A stretch of 64,000 nt of DNA from Algibacter miyuki (GTDB lineage: Bacteria; Bacteroidota; Bacteroidia; Flavobacteriales; Flavobacteriaceae), in NCBI RefSeq assembly GCF_030409805.1, contig NZ_JAUFQP010000013.1, forward strand, positions 186,001 to 250,000, given 5' to 3'. The translations under genes were made by a program, and so were the position numbers. The notes beneath the pieces are model-generated. The model searched no databases. It was not told where the DNA came from and worked only from the letters and a program-made list of their open reading frames with translations. The first letter of the stretch is position 1; every line of letters starts with the position of its first letter. Shown in pieces: positions 45,202 through 54,101 of this stretch.

Positions 45202-45600
45202 TTAAACATTATTTTCAATATCACTAATATGGTGTTCTAGAGCTTTTACCGAAATTTGAATTTCAACAATTAAAAGGGACAACGAAATAATAAGTAAAAT
45301 AAGCGCCAAACCAAAGGCCCAAATGGCAATAGCATTCTGCTGAATATAAATTAAAAACATGGTAAGTACACAAAGCAGCAAGCTGGAAATACCAAAAATT
45401 TGCATACTACGGGTTAAATACAAACGTTTTTTAATGTTTTCTATTTGTGCCATTAAAACGCTGTCTTTTTTCTTTCGATACTTATCATGTAAACTTCTAA
45501 TGGTAGAGGCGTAAGCCAAAAAGCGATTTGTATAAGCCAACATGATTAGCGAAATAGCTGAAAATAAAAGTGCAGGCGTGGTAAGTGTAAGTTGTTCCAT
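45202..45600 (-). CDS. DUF2721-family membrane protein
   Basis: A 132-residue membrane protein with three hydrophobic helices: about 8-28, 67-88 and 94-117. The charged segment TIRSLHDKYRKKKDS (33-47) and IKKRLYLTRSMQ (56-67) match DUF2721 proteins, which are widespread and of unknown function. A single-gene unit between the arsR operon and the DUF2851 gene. Confidence 0.82.
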   Translation of the reverse strand: MEQLTLTTPALLFSAISLIMLAYTNRFLAYASTIRSLHDKYRKKKDSVLMAQIENIKKRLYLTRSMQIFGISSLLLCVLTMFLIYIQQNAIAIWAFGLALILLIISLSLLIVEIQISVKALEHHISDIENNV

Positions 45601-45745
45601 AAAATAGAGTTATATAAAGGAGTAAAGTTAATTTAATTTTAAATCCCGATTGGATTTCTTGCATTAAATAACCGTTTCTAGTAGGAAGTTAGATGTAAAA
45701 ACATAGTAAACAGGTAGGTAGCGTTGCTTTTGCGTTTCATTAAAA

Positions 45746-45777
45746 TTTGGAGATTTTGTTTTGTAATACTATCTTTA
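45746..45777 (+). promoter_or_regulatory. Promoter that places the transcript start on the DUF2851 ATG
   Basis: TTTG (45746-45749), 20 nt, TATCTTTA (45770-45777; one mismatch to TAnnTTTG). The expected transcript start, 4-6 nt beyond the box, coincides with the ATG at 45782, implying a leaderless mRNA. Confidence 0.5.
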
Positions 45778-45781
45778 AAAC

Positions 45782-47053
45782 ATGCAAGAAGATTTTCTAC
45801 ACTACATCTGGAAATTCAAAAAATTTGAAACCCATAATTTAAAGACTGAGGAAGGGCTTCCGGTAACGGTAAAACAAGTTGGACAGCATAATTTTAATTC
45901 GGGTCCCGATTTTTTCAATGCAAAACTTGAAATTGGTGAGCAACTTTGGGCGGGTAATGTTGAAATTCATGTAAAATCATCCGATTGGTATTTGCACAAT
46001 CACGAACAAGATCTAGCTTATGATGGTGTTATTATGCATGTGGTTTGGGAACACGATACCGAAATTTTTAGAAAAGACAATACGGCAATTCCAACATTGC
46101 AAATTCGAGATTATATTGATTTTACACTTCTTAATAATTACAAAAAGCTATTCGCCAAAAGTAATACTTGGATAAATTGTGAAAATGATTTTGCTAAAAC
46201 GGACGAATTTGTATTAGCACATTGGATAGAACGGTTGTATTTTGAACGCCTGCAACGTAAAACGGATTATATAGAAACCTTGTTGCAAGAGTCCCGAAAC
46301 GATTGGGAAGCTGTACTTTTTAAAATGTTGGCTAAAAATTTTGGACTAAAAGTAAACGGTGATGCTTTTTTTAGTTTGGCACAGTCTATAGATTTTTCGG
46401 TGGTTCGGAAATCGCAATCTGATTTGCAGCGTTTGGAGGCTTTGCTTTTTGGACAATCAAATTTATTATCCGAAACCTTTGAAGATGCTTATTTCATAAG
46501 CCTATCAAAAGAATACAATTTTTTGAAACAAAAGTTCGGTTTAGAAAACAAGCACGTTTTACCTTTACAATTCTTTAGGTTGCGACCACCTAATTTTCCA
46601 ACTATTCGTTTATCACAATTGGCAAATTTGTATCATCAACATCAGAATATATTTTCAAAAATTATAGAGACCGATACTTTGGAAGATTTTTACAAGCTCT
46701 TCAATGTGGAAACTTCCGAATTTTGGAAAACGCACTATACGTTCAAAAAAGAATCGAAACCAACATCAAAAGGAATTACAAAATCTTTCACCGATTTATT
46801 GCTCATTAACACGATATTGCCCTTGAAATTCTGTTATGCCAAACAGATGGGGCATGATATTGATTCGACTATTTTACAATTGGCTTCAGAAATTCATTCA
46901 GAAAAAAATAGTGTTATCGATGCTTTTAATCGGCTTAAAAAAATATCTAAATCGGCATTACAGTCGCAATCATTGCTTCAACTAAAAACAGAATATTGCG
47001 ATAAAAATAAATGTTTACAGTGTGCTGTTGGGAATGCATTGTTAACTAAATAA
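45782..47053 (+). CDS. DUF2851-family protein
   Basis: A 423-residue soluble protein of the DUF2851 family, widespread in Bacteroidota and without known function. The opening MQEDFLHYIWKFKKF and the GPDFFNAKLEIGEQLWAGNVEIHVKSSDWY stretch (beginning about residue 41) are family hallmarks, and the conserved N-terminus supports this start. The C-terminus has a Cys group (YCDKNKCLQCAVGN), which recalls a small metal site. The PD-(D/E)xK-like pattern (D, then E-x-H) hints at a nuclease-like fold; that is inference. The promoter appears to sit directly on the start codon. Confidence 0.85.
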   Translation: MQEDFLHYIWKFKKFETHNLKTEEGLPVTVKQVGQHNFNSGPDFFNAKLEIGEQLWAGNVEIHVKSSDWYLHNHEQDLAYDGVIMHVVWEHDTEIFRKDNTAIPTLQIRDYIDFTLLNNYKKLFAKSNTWINCENDFAKTDEFVLAHWIERLYFERLQRKTDYIETLLQESRNDWEAVLFKMLAKNFGLKVNGDAFFSLAQSIDFSVVRKSQSDLQRLEALLFGQSNLLSETFEDAYFISLSKEYNFLKQKFGLENKHVLPLQFFRLRPPNFPTIRLSQLANLYHQHQNIFSKIIETDTLEDFYKLFNVETSEFWKTHYTFKKESKPTSKGITKSFTDLLLINTILPLKFCYAKQMGHDIDSTILQLASEIHSEKNSVIDAFNRLKKISKSALQSQSLLQLKTEYCDKNKCLQCAVGNALLTK

Positions 47054-47244
47054 ACTCATTTTTAAACTAAATAAAAGTTTTATGTTTTTTAGAATAGACT
47101 TGATTATAGTAAATTGAAAAGGCTTAAATTGGCGTAATTATTCTAATAGGGAAGCGGGCTCTTTGATTGTTTAAAGTGTACTGCTCATTAAATATTTCGA
47201 CAGATAAGCTTTTAAACAAATAAACTAATTCTTAAATTGCAACC

Positions 47245-47472
47245 ATGAACAATATCTACAAGCCTTTATTGTTTTTTCAAAAACATGGTTATTATGTATG
47301 TCAACGTATTGCCGACAGGTTCGGTATTCGTGCAAAAGTGGTGCGTACGTCATTTATGTACCTCACCTTTGTAACGGTTGGTTTTGGCTTTGCATTATAC
47401 TTGTTTTTGGCGTTTTGGATGCGTATTAAAGATTTAATTTACACCAAACGCTCTTCGGTTTTCGATCTGTAA
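47245..47472 (+). CDS. PspC-domain small membrane protein
   Basis: A 75-residue protein of the PspC type, related to phage-shock protein C. Seen: the opening GYYVCQRIADRFGIRAKVVR, which is the usual amphipathic start, and a single membrane helix (about 36-58, FMYLTFVTVGFGFALYLFLAF). Partner and function are unknown. The next gene, a potassium channel, starts 3 nt after this one ends, so the two are co-transcribed and may act together. Confidence 0.8.
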   Translation: MNNIYKPLLFFQKHGYYVCQRIADRFGIRAKVVRTSFMYLTFVTVGFGFALYLFLAFWMRIKDLIYTKRSSVFDL

Positions 47473-47475
47473 TTT

Positions 47476-48495
47476 ATGAACCCATTAATTAGAATTTTTA
47501 GAACCAAAATTTATACGGCCGTATTTTTACTCGTTCTTATTCTGCTTATTGGTGTTTTTGGTTATGTTATGATTTCGGATTACACTATTATCGATGCCCT
47601 TTACATGACGGTTATTACTGTAACCACTGTGGGGTTTGGAGAAGTCGTACCGCTAGACGACGAGTCGAAAATATTTACCATTTTTTTAATTTTAACAAGT
47701 ATTATAATTGTGGGTTACGCGCTATCCACAATTACCGAATATATCTTGAGCAAAGACCATATTGAAGAATTAAAACAGAAAAAGATGCAGAAGAAAATTG
47801 ATAGTTTTAAAAACCATGTGATAATTTGCGGTTATGGTAGAAATGGTAAACAAGCTGCTGTAAAATTAGCAGCACACAACCGACCTTTTGTTATTGTTGA
47901 AAAAGATAAAGAAATGGTAGAGCGTCTAGAATTAGATGATGTGCCCTACGTTATAGGTAATGCTAATGAAGATGAAACATTAATGCTTGCTGGTGTAGAG
48001 CGTGCCGATTGTTTTATTTCGGCGCTGCCAAATGATGCCGATAATTTGTTTGTGGTGCTTTCTGCAAGGCAAATTAACCCAGAAATAAATATTATAAGTC
48101 GTGCGTCTCAAGAATCATCATATAAAAAATTAAAATTTGCGGGGGCCAATAATGTTATTTTACCCGATAAAATTGGTGGAGATCATATGGCATCCTTAGT
48201 TGTGGTTCCTGGATTAATGGAATTTATAGATAACCTATCTATCGTTGGTAAATCAAATATTAATATAGAAGAGGTTGCCGTAGAGAAATTACACAGTACC
48301 AGCGCTATAAAAACCATTCGCGACCTAGATTTACGTCGAAAAACAGGTTGTAGTGTAATAGGGTATAAAACTGAAAAAGGCGAATACATTGTAAATCCAG
48401 AGGCCGAATTAGAACTAGAACAGCATTCTAAAATTATTGTTTTGGGTCGTCCAGAACAAATTGAAGCATTAAATACGGAATATAATATAGAGTAG
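47476..48495 (+). CDS. Potassium channel protein with RCK domains
   Basis: A 339-residue two-helix K+ channel: helix 1 (about 12-32), the pore loop with the selectivity filter TVGFG (in TVITVTTVGFGEVV, about 46-59), helix 2 (about 69-88), then a Rossmann-type RCK/TrkA-N domain (about 110-225, IICGYGRNGKQAA) and a TrkA-C domain (about 250-339) that would respond to NAD(H), Ca2+ or cyclic nucleotides. It follows the PspC-like gene by 3 nt. A weak hairpin lies just after the stop codon (48498-48520). Confidence 0.92.
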   Translation: MNPLIRIFRTKIYTAVFLLVLILLIGVFGYVMISDYTIIDALYMTVITVTTVGFGEVVPLDDESKIFTIFLILTSIIIVGYALSTITEYILSKDHIEELKQKKMQKKIDSFKNHVIICGYGRNGKQAAVKLAAHNRPFVIVEKDKEMVERLELDDVPYVIGNANEDETLMLAGVERADCFISALPNDADNLFVVLSARQINPEINIISRASQESSYKKLKFAGANNVILPDKIGGDHMASLVVVPGLMEFIDNLSIVGKSNINIEEVAVEKLHSTSAIKTIRDLDLRRKTGCSVIGYKTEKGEYIVNPEAELELEQHSKIIVLGRPEQIEALNTEYNIE

Positions 48496-48629
48496 TGCTC
48501 TACGATTTTAGAGGGCTTTTCTTTAATTTACCATTTTTTTTTAGCATCTTGCTGCTTTTTAGTGTCATTTTGTAATGAAATGCTCCGTTTTGATGAAGTA
48601 AAAGTAAAATCAACACATATAAATATCTT

Positions 48630-50324
48630 ATGAAGAAACATCTTCTTTCCATTTTTACATTAATTACACCTTTTCTAACTTTTGCACAAGAAACAGCCGA
48701 GTTAGGGATCGATCAGCAAATAGATCAAGCCTTTAAACCCGTTTCCGATTTTTTCTCAAGCGTAATCTTCTTCCAAGTATGGGGTACACCGTTTGTTTTA
48801 ATCTTATTAGTGGTAAGTGCTTTATTTTTTACAATTTATTTCGGTTTTCCAAATGTTAGATATTTTGGTAAAGCAATAAAAACAGTGCGTGGTAAATATG
48901 AAGATATTGAAAAGCACGGCGCCAAGGAGCTTTATGGTGAAGGTGGTATTGCACAAGGTGTTGATATCAATACTATAGATAGTATAGAAGATCATTTAGT
49001 TAATGTAGAAAACGATTTAGCTGTAGATGGTGATATTGTAGACACTATAAGGGACGAAAGCAGCGATGGTGAAGTAAGTCACTTTCAGGCCTTAGCAACG
49101 GCTGTATCTGGTACGGTTGGTAATGGTAATATCGCAGGGGTAGCATTAGCTATCGCACTTGGCGGACCAGGAGCAACATTCTGGATGGTTATTTGCGGAT
49201 TATTAGGAATGTCAACAAAATTTGTAGAATGTACTTTAGGAGTGCAATACAGGGATGTTGGTGAAGATGGTACCGTTTACGGAGGCCCAATGTATTATTT
49301 AAAGAAAGGTTTAAAAGAACGCGGTTTTGCTAAACTTGGAAAAGTTGCAGCGGTAGTATTTGCCATCTTTTGTATTGGTGGTTCTTTTGGTGGAGGTAAT
49401 GCCGCACAATCTAACCAAGCCACTATTGTATTAAAAGAATTATTTGGACTTGAAAGTACGGGGGCCGGATTTTGGATTGGTATTATTTTAGCCTTTACAG
49501 TGGGGATTATCATCATTGGAGGTATTAAACGTATTGCTTCGGTTACCGAAAAAGTAGTGCCGTTTATGGCATTATTGTATATTTTATGTTGTTTATACAT
49601 CATATTAAGTAATTTCACACTTATTGATGATGCTTTTGGCTTAATTTTTCAAGAAGCATTTAACCCGAAAGCTATCGGTGTTGGTGGTTTTATTGGTGTG
49701 TTATTAGTTGGGTTTAAGCGTGCAGCATTTTCTAATGAAGCAGGTGCCGGTTCAGCGTCTATTGCGCATTCAGCAGTACGAACTAAATATTCAGCAAGTG
49801 AAGGTTTAGTAGCCTTATTAGAGCCTTTTATTGATACGGTAGTGATTTGTACTATGACGGCTTTAGTGATTATTATTTTCAACTTCGGAGGGTTCTTCGA
49901 GTATGGAGATGTTACAGGTCAAGGTGTGGCTATTATAAATGGTGAATCTTTTGAAGGTGCTGGTATTACAGCCAAAGCTTTTGCAGAGTATATTCCTTAT
50001 TCTAATATATTCTTAACTATTGCAGTGGTATTATTCGCAGTATCAACCATGATTTCTTGGTCGTATTACGGGTTACAATCTTGGAAGTTTTTATTCGGAA
50101 GAGGGAAAGCAGCAGATTTAACATATAAAATCTTATTTTTAACTTTCGTTGTTATTGGTGCAGCAGCAAGTATGAAATCTATCTGGGATTTCTCAGATGC
50201 GATGATATTCGCAATGGTGTTCCCTAACATGATTGGTCTTTATTTCTTATTCCCAGTCGTTAAAAAACAATTGAATAGATATTTAGATGCTATCAAGCTT
50301 AAAAAAGATGCTTTAGAAAATTAA
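48630..50324 (+). CDS. Sodium:alanine symporter-family transporter (AGCS)
   Basis: A 564-residue symporter of the alanine/glycine:cation family, with about eleven helices. Family hallmarks: ATAVSGTVGNGNIAGVALAI near 150, GGPMYYLKKG near 215, and FSNEAGAGSASIAH near 370. The N-terminus looks like a signal peptide (ending LTFAQ), as in other Bacteroidota members, and an acidic loop (about 85-148, GVDINTIDSIEDHLVNVEND) precedes the core. It would take up alanine, glycine or a related amino acid with Na+. The next gene follows after 18 nt. Confidence 0.9.
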   Translation: MKKHLLSIFTLITPFLTFAQETAELGIDQQIDQAFKPVSDFFSSVIFFQVWGTPFVLILLVVSALFFTIYFGFPNVRYFGKAIKTVRGKYEDIEKHGAKELYGEGGIAQGVDINTIDSIEDHLVNVENDLAVDGDIVDTIRDESSDGEVSHFQALATAVSGTVGNGNIAGVALAIALGGPGATFWMVICGLLGMSTKFVECTLGVQYRDVGEDGTVYGGPMYYLKKGLKERGFAKLGKVAAVVFAIFCIGGSFGGGNAAQSNQATIVLKELFGLESTGAGFWIGIILAFTVGIIIIGGIKRIASVTEKVVPFMALLYILCCLYIILSNFTLIDDAFGLIFQEAFNPKAIGVGGFIGVLLVGFKRAAFSNEAGAGSASIAHSAVRTKYSASEGLVALLEPFIDTVVICTMTALVIIIFNFGGFFEYGDVTGQGVAIINGESFEGAGITAKAFAEYIPYSNIFLTIAVVLFAVSTMISWSYYGLQSWKFLFGRGKAADLTYKILFLTFVVIGAAASMKSIWDFSDAMIFAMVFPNMIGLYFLFPVVKKQLNRYLDAIKLKKDALEN

Positions 50325-50342
50325 TATTTAAAATTTTAACAT

Positions 50343-51224
50343 ATGAAATCCCATGTTACGTTTACTAAAAGTCAGCGGCATGGGATTTTTTTATTGACGC
50401 TACTCATCATTATACTGCAATGCGTTTATTTTTTTGTCGATTTTTCTTCGGAAGATACACAAAGTAACAATATCGCGTTAGCAAGCTTTACCAAAGAGAT
50501 TGATTCCTTAAAGTTAATTGAATTAGAAAACCGGAAACCTAAGATATTTCCATTCAATCCTAATTTTATAACCGATTATAAAGGGGCTTCTTTAGGGATG
50601 AGCAACGAAGAAATCGATAGATTACTTGCTTTCAGAAAACAAGACAAATGGGTTAACTCCATCAATCAGTTCCAAGAAGTAACTAAAGTTTCAGATTCAT
50701 TGTTAAATCGTATTTCACCCTATTTTAAATTCCCCGAATGGATTACAAAAGCCAAACCGGTTACAACACCTGTTCGCAATTCATATAAAACAAAAAAGAA
50801 AACCTTTGCCCAAAAACAAGATTTAAACACGGCAACAGCGGTACAATTACAAAAAGTATACGGTATTGGCGCATCGTTTTCTAGTCGTATTATAAAGTAC
50901 AGAAACAAGTTTGTTGGCGGCTTTATTGCGGACGAACAATTGCAAGCTATTTATGGGTTAAATCCAGAAACTATTGAGAATATCAAAGCAGATTTTACCG
51001 TAAAAACCCCACGACAGGTGCAAAAATTAAATTTAAACACCGCCACCATCGATCAACTGGTAACGGTAGAGTTTATAGATTACGATGTAGCGCACCATAT
51101 TGTTGAACAACGCCACTTGCGCGAAGGTTTTAAAACCTTTGACGAATTAATAAAAGTAAAAGACTTCCCAGTAAATAGAATAGAGATAATTAAATTATAT
51201 TTGCTCATCGATAAAATAAACTAA
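50343..51224 (+). CDS. Membrane-anchored helix-hairpin-helix (ComEA-like) protein
   Basis: A 293-residue protein with one N-terminal membrane helix (about 14-33) and three HhH segments: about 75-130, 157-218 (DLNTATAVQLQKVYGIG) and 225-290 (KLNLNTATIDQLVTVEF). HhH repeats of this kind bind DNA non-specifically, as in ComEA, so the protein may hold DNA at the membrane; uptake is not proven. It lies between the symporter and the acyl-CoA dehydrogenase genes, with the stop codon overlapping the next ATG by 1 nt. Confidence 0.85.
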   Translation: MKSHVTFTKSQRHGIFLLTLLIIILQCVYFFVDFSSEDTQSNNIALASFTKEIDSLKLIELENRKPKIFPFNPNFITDYKGASLGMSNEEIDRLLAFRKQDKWVNSINQFQEVTKVSDSLLNRISPYFKFPEWITKAKPVTTPVRNSYKTKKKTFAQKQDLNTATAVQLQKVYGIGASFSSRIIKYRNKFVGGFIADEQLQAIYGLNPETIENIKADFTVKTPRQVQKLNLNTATIDQLVTVEFIDYDVAHHIVEQRHLREGFKTFDELIKVKDFPVNRIEIIKLYLLIDKIN

Positions 51225-52393
51225 TGAATAGCATGTATTTCACAGAAGAGCACCAGCTTTTTAGAGAAAGTCTTAAAGATTTTTTACAGAAAGAAGTCGT
51301 TCCTCACATCGAAAAATGGGAACAAACCGGTGTTATAGACCGTTTTATTTGGAAAAAATTTGGAGATATGGGATTCCTCGGAATCAACTATCCTGAAGCT
51401 TATGGCGGTATGAATTTAGATTTATTCTACACTGTAATTCTTCTTGAAGAACTTCAAAAAATAAACTCAGGCGGTTTTGCAGCAGCCATTTGGGCACACA
51501 TGTATTTAGCCATGACGCACCTTAATGCCGAAGGCGACGAAACCATAAAACAAAACTATTTAGTGCCAAGTATTTCTGGCGACAAAATAGGGTGTTTATG
51601 TATAACCGAACCTTTTGGAGGTAGCGATGTTGCAGGTTTGCGTACCACAGCTGTAAAAAAAGGAGATTCGTATATTATTAATGGTTCAAAAACTTTTATC
51701 ACCAATGGCGTGCTAAGCGATTACTTAATTGTAGCCGCAAAAACAAGTCCAGAGTTAGGTAATAAGGGTATCAGTATTTTTGTAATAGACCGCGATACCA
51801 AAGGTATTTCGGCAACCAAACTTGATAAATTAGGCTGGCGCGCTTCCGACACTGGAGAAATCGCTTTTGATAATGTTGAAATTCCAGCAAGCCAACTTAT
51901 GGGGGAAGAAAATAAAGGCTTCCCATACATCATGCAGCATTTTGCATTAGAACGTTTAATTATGGGAATAAACGCCCATGCACGTGCCGAATTTGCTTTA
52001 GAATACGCTTTAAAATACATGAGCGAACGCCAAGCTTTCGGAAAAACTATCGATCAATTTCAAGCTCTACGCCACAATATAGCCGATTTATACACCGATA
52101 CTGAAATCTGTAAAGAATTCAATTACTCGGTCGCTTATCGTTTAAATAAAGGCGAATACGTAGTGAAAGAAGCTACGATGTCCAAATTGAAATCCACCAA
52201 AGTGGCCGACGAGGTGATCTACCAATGCTTACAATTTTTAGGCGGCTACGGCTACATGGAAGATTACCCAATGGCACGCCTACTTCGCGACAGCCGATTA
52301 GGACCTATAGGTGGAGGAACCTCAGAAATTCTACGAGAAATTATTGCAAAAATGGTTATCGATAAAAAAGAATACCGTCCAGCAACAAAATAA
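51224..52393 (+). CDS. Acyl-CoA dehydrogenase
   Basis: A 389-residue FAD enzyme that oxidises acyl-CoA to the trans-2-enoyl form in fatty acid or branched-chain amino acid breakdown. N-terminal helical, middle beta (CLCITEPFGGSDVAGLRTTA) and C-terminal helical domains are complete. The catalytic Glu is not at the position before GTSE, where this protein has Gly (GPIGGGTSE), but at E243 in FALERLIMG, as in isovaleryl- and long-chain acyl-CoA dehydrogenases. The ATG overlaps the stop codon of the HhH gene by 1 nt. Confidence 0.93.
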   Translation: MNSMYFTEEHQLFRESLKDFLQKEVVPHIEKWEQTGVIDRFIWKKFGDMGFLGINYPEAYGGMNLDLFYTVILLEELQKINSGGFAAAIWAHMYLAMTHLNAEGDETIKQNYLVPSISGDKIGCLCITEPFGGSDVAGLRTTAVKKGDSYIINGSKTFITNGVLSDYLIVAAKTSPELGNKGISIFVIDRDTKGISATKLDKLGWRASDTGEIAFDNVEIPASQLMGEENKGFPYIMQHFALERLIMGINAHARAEFALEYALKYMSERQAFGKTIDQFQALRHNIADLYTDTEICKEFNYSVAYRLNKGEYVVKEATMSKLKSTKVADEVIYQCLQFLGGYGYMEDYPMARLLRDSRLGPIGGGTSEILREIIAKMVIDKKEYRPATK

Positions 52394-52419
52394 AACACAC
52401 TTGTAAAACGGATAAGTAT

Positions 52420-52455
52420 CATCTTGTTTTGGGCAAATTACGCCCTTAAAAGATG
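52420..52455 (+). terminator. Hairpin after the acyl-CoA dehydrogenase
   Basis: CATCTT (52420-52425) pairs with AAGATG (52450-52455), and GGGC (52431-52434) with GCCC (52442-52445), with mismatches between. It has no T run but sits in the right place to end the operon. Confidence 0.5.
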
Positions 52456-52739
52456 GTGCTTTTATGTTTATGTCAGTTAATCCAGCACGTTTAGTTTTTC
52501 TTATAAAAATAGGCTAGGGCGCAACCACGCTTTCCGCTATATCTTTTGTTTGGGCAATCTTAAAGCTGCGTTTTTATTAAGAACCTGTTGGTTGTTTAAT
52601 GCATTTTAGAGTATTCAACTAAAAACAAAAGGATGCCGCATCAATCGTTTTTGCAGGGTAAACTCGTCAAAATTAAGTGTAACAGCAGAGGTGTTTTACA
52701 TCCTAAATTCAGCAATAAAAAAAAGTTATAAAAATATAA
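52456..52739. other. Intergenic region with repeat copy 4
   Basis: Apart from the repeat copy, the sequence is AT-rich and holds no recognisable gene; the rpsU promoter begins at 52740. Confidence 0.5.
52514..52660 (+). repeat. Dispersed intergenic repeat, copy 4 (divergent)
   Basis: Left half AGGGCGCAACCACGC with TTTCCGCTATATCTTTT, right half AAAAGGATGCCGCATCAATC, then CGTTTTTGCAGGG in place of CCTAACGCGGG. The core halves match copies 2 and 3, while the outer ends have diverged. It lies between the acyl-CoA dehydrogenase operon and rpsU. Confidence 0.65.
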
Positions 52740-52768
52740 TTGATAGTAAATAAATGTTTTTATATTTG
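52740..52768 (+). promoter_or_regulatory. rpsU promoter
   Basis: TTG (52740-52742), 18 nt, TATATTTG (52761-52768). The transcript would begin near 52773, giving a 34-nt leader that holds the Shine-Dalgarno sequence. Confidence 0.8.
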
Positions 52769-52790
52769 CAGCCTGAAAATTCTAAAAGAG

Positions 52791-52797
52791 AGGAGGT
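52791..52797 (+). promoter_or_regulatory. Strong Shine-Dalgarno sequence of rpsU
   Basis: AGGAGGT lies 9 nt before the ATG and is complementary to the 16S rRNA 3' end. This is the only extended Shine-Dalgarno I noticed in the window. In Bacteroidota the anti-Shine-Dalgarno is normally hidden by bS21, bS18 and bS6, and rpsU (bS21) is known as an exception that keeps a strong site, allowing feedback on bS21 supply. Confidence 0.85.
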
Positions 52798-52806
52798 TAT
52801 GACACT

Positions 52807-53001
52807 ATGTTAATAATACCAGTAAAAGATGGAGAAAATATAGATAGAGCGTTAAAGCGTTACAAGCGTAAGTTTGTAAAAACAACGGTTAAAAACCAGT
52901 TGAATACACGCAAACAATTTAACAAACCTTCTATTGTACGTAGAGCTCAGGTTCAAAAAGCACAATACATCCAAGGAATGAGAGACGCAGAAGAAGTTTA
53001 A
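52807..53001 (+). CDS. rpsU: 30S ribosomal protein bS21
   Basis: A 64-residue, very basic protein (MLIIPVKDGENIDRALKRYKRKFVKT at its start, in shorter parts MLIIPVKDGENIDRAL and KRYKRKF). It binds the 16S 3' region and, in Bacteroidota, helps to hide the anti-Shine-Dalgarno. It is preceded by a strong Shine-Dalgarno, in line with autoregulation through the availability of bS21. Own promoter (52740-52768) and own terminator (53022). Confidence 0.95.
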   Translation: MLIIPVKDGENIDRALKRYKRKFVKTTVKNQLNTRKQFNKPSIVRRAQVQKAQYIQGMRDAEEV

Positions 53002-53021
53002 TTTTTCTGTTCTACTAATAT

Positions 53022-53049
53022 AAATCCCGCAACTTGCGGGATTTTTTTT
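53022..53049 (+). terminator. rpsU terminator
   Basis: AAATCCCGC (53022-53030) pairs with GCGGGATTT (53036-53044), followed by a T run to 53049. Confidence 0.88.
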
Positions 53050-53134
53050 GCTTTAAACTCTCGAAAAACTATCGGGTTAAAAGTTGTATTCAGCATTTTA
53101 AAACGATAACTTTATAACTTCAAAATATGTTTAT

Positions 53135-54025
53135 ATGCCCTTTCAATCATTTACAGATTATCTTTTGCTCGAAAAAAACTATTCGGCATTAACCGTAAAG
53201 GCGTATCAAACAGATTTAAAAGGGTTTTCAGAATTTGTCAAAACCGAATTTGACGAAACATATATCAGCGATGTTAGTTATACCCAAATTAGAAGTTGGA
53301 TTGTATCGTTGGTAGAAAAAAATATTTCAAACCGAACCATCAACCGGAAAATTTCATCATTAAACACTTATTATAAATTTTTATTGAAAATAGGGGAGAT
53401 CACTTTAAATCCTTTAGCGAAACACCGTGCTTTAAAAACAAGTAAAAAAATGCAGGTACCTTTTTCCGAAGTAGAAGTAAAAAACGTTTTAAACGACTTT
53501 AATTTTGGAAACGATTTTGAGAGTCTACGTAATAAACTCATCATCGAGCTGTTTTACACAACTGGAATTCGACGTATAGAATTAGTGGAATTAAAGATAA
53601 CCAGTTTTAATACAGGCGATAAAACATTAAAAGTATTAGGTAAACGAAATAAGGAACGGATTATACCGCTTTTAGGCTCGGTAATAGAAACCTGTAACAT
53701 CTATTTAAAAGCGCGAAACGAGCTAGAAGACATCGTAGATTACGATAACTTATTTTTAACAAAAAAAGGTGTTAAAATATACGAAACACTTGTTTACAGA
53801 ATAATAAAAGAGTATTTTAGTTTAGCATCTACAAAGGTGAAAAAGAGTCCCCATATTTTAAGGCATTCTTTTGCAACACACTTACTAAATCAAGGTGCCG
53901 ATTTAAATGCTGTTAAAGAACTTCTTGGTCATTCAAGTCTAGCAGCAACACAAATATATACGCATAATAGTATTGCCGAATTAAAAAAGGTTCATATTAG
54001 TGCGCATCCTAGAAGTAAAAAATAG
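53135..54025 (+). CDS. xerC: Tyrosine recombinase (XerC-like)
   Basis: A 296-residue site-specific recombinase with an N-terminal SAM-like DNA-binding domain (about 5-90) and a catalytic domain. The active-site residues are in place: R146 (GIRRIEL), H240 and R243 (HILRHS), the GHSS histidine near 266 and Y275 (QIYTH). Size and surroundings (rpsU, hpf, tuf) match the chromosomal Xer recombinase that resolves chromosome dimers in Bacteroidota, rather than an integrase of a mobile element. The choice between the XerC and XerD label is conventional. Confidence 0.9.
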   Translation: MPFQSFTDYLLLEKNYSALTVKAYQTDLKGFSEFVKTEFDETYISDVSYTQIRSWIVSLVEKNISNRTINRKISSLNTYYKFLLKIGEITLNPLAKHRALKTSKKMQVPFSEVEVKNVLNDFNFGNDFESLRNKLIIELFYTTGIRRIELVELKITSFNTGDKTLKVLGKRNKERIIPLLGSVIETCNIYLKARNELEDIVDYDNLFLTKKGVKIYETLVYRIIKEYFSLASTKVKKSPHILRHSFATHLLNQGADLNAVKELLGHSSLAATQIYTHNSIAELKKVHISAHPRSKK

Positions 54026-54101
54026 CACCTCATACAAGCATTCTATGTTATGATGTGTAATAGAAGAATAACTTAATAAATGTTTAACCAAAAACACGAG
54101 T

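Noticed and set aside
53135..54025. Tyrosine recombinase as the integrase of a mobile element
   Set aside because: It lies among rpsU, hpf and the tuf cluster, is of XerC length, and no attachment-site duplication of the nearby tRNAs was seen.
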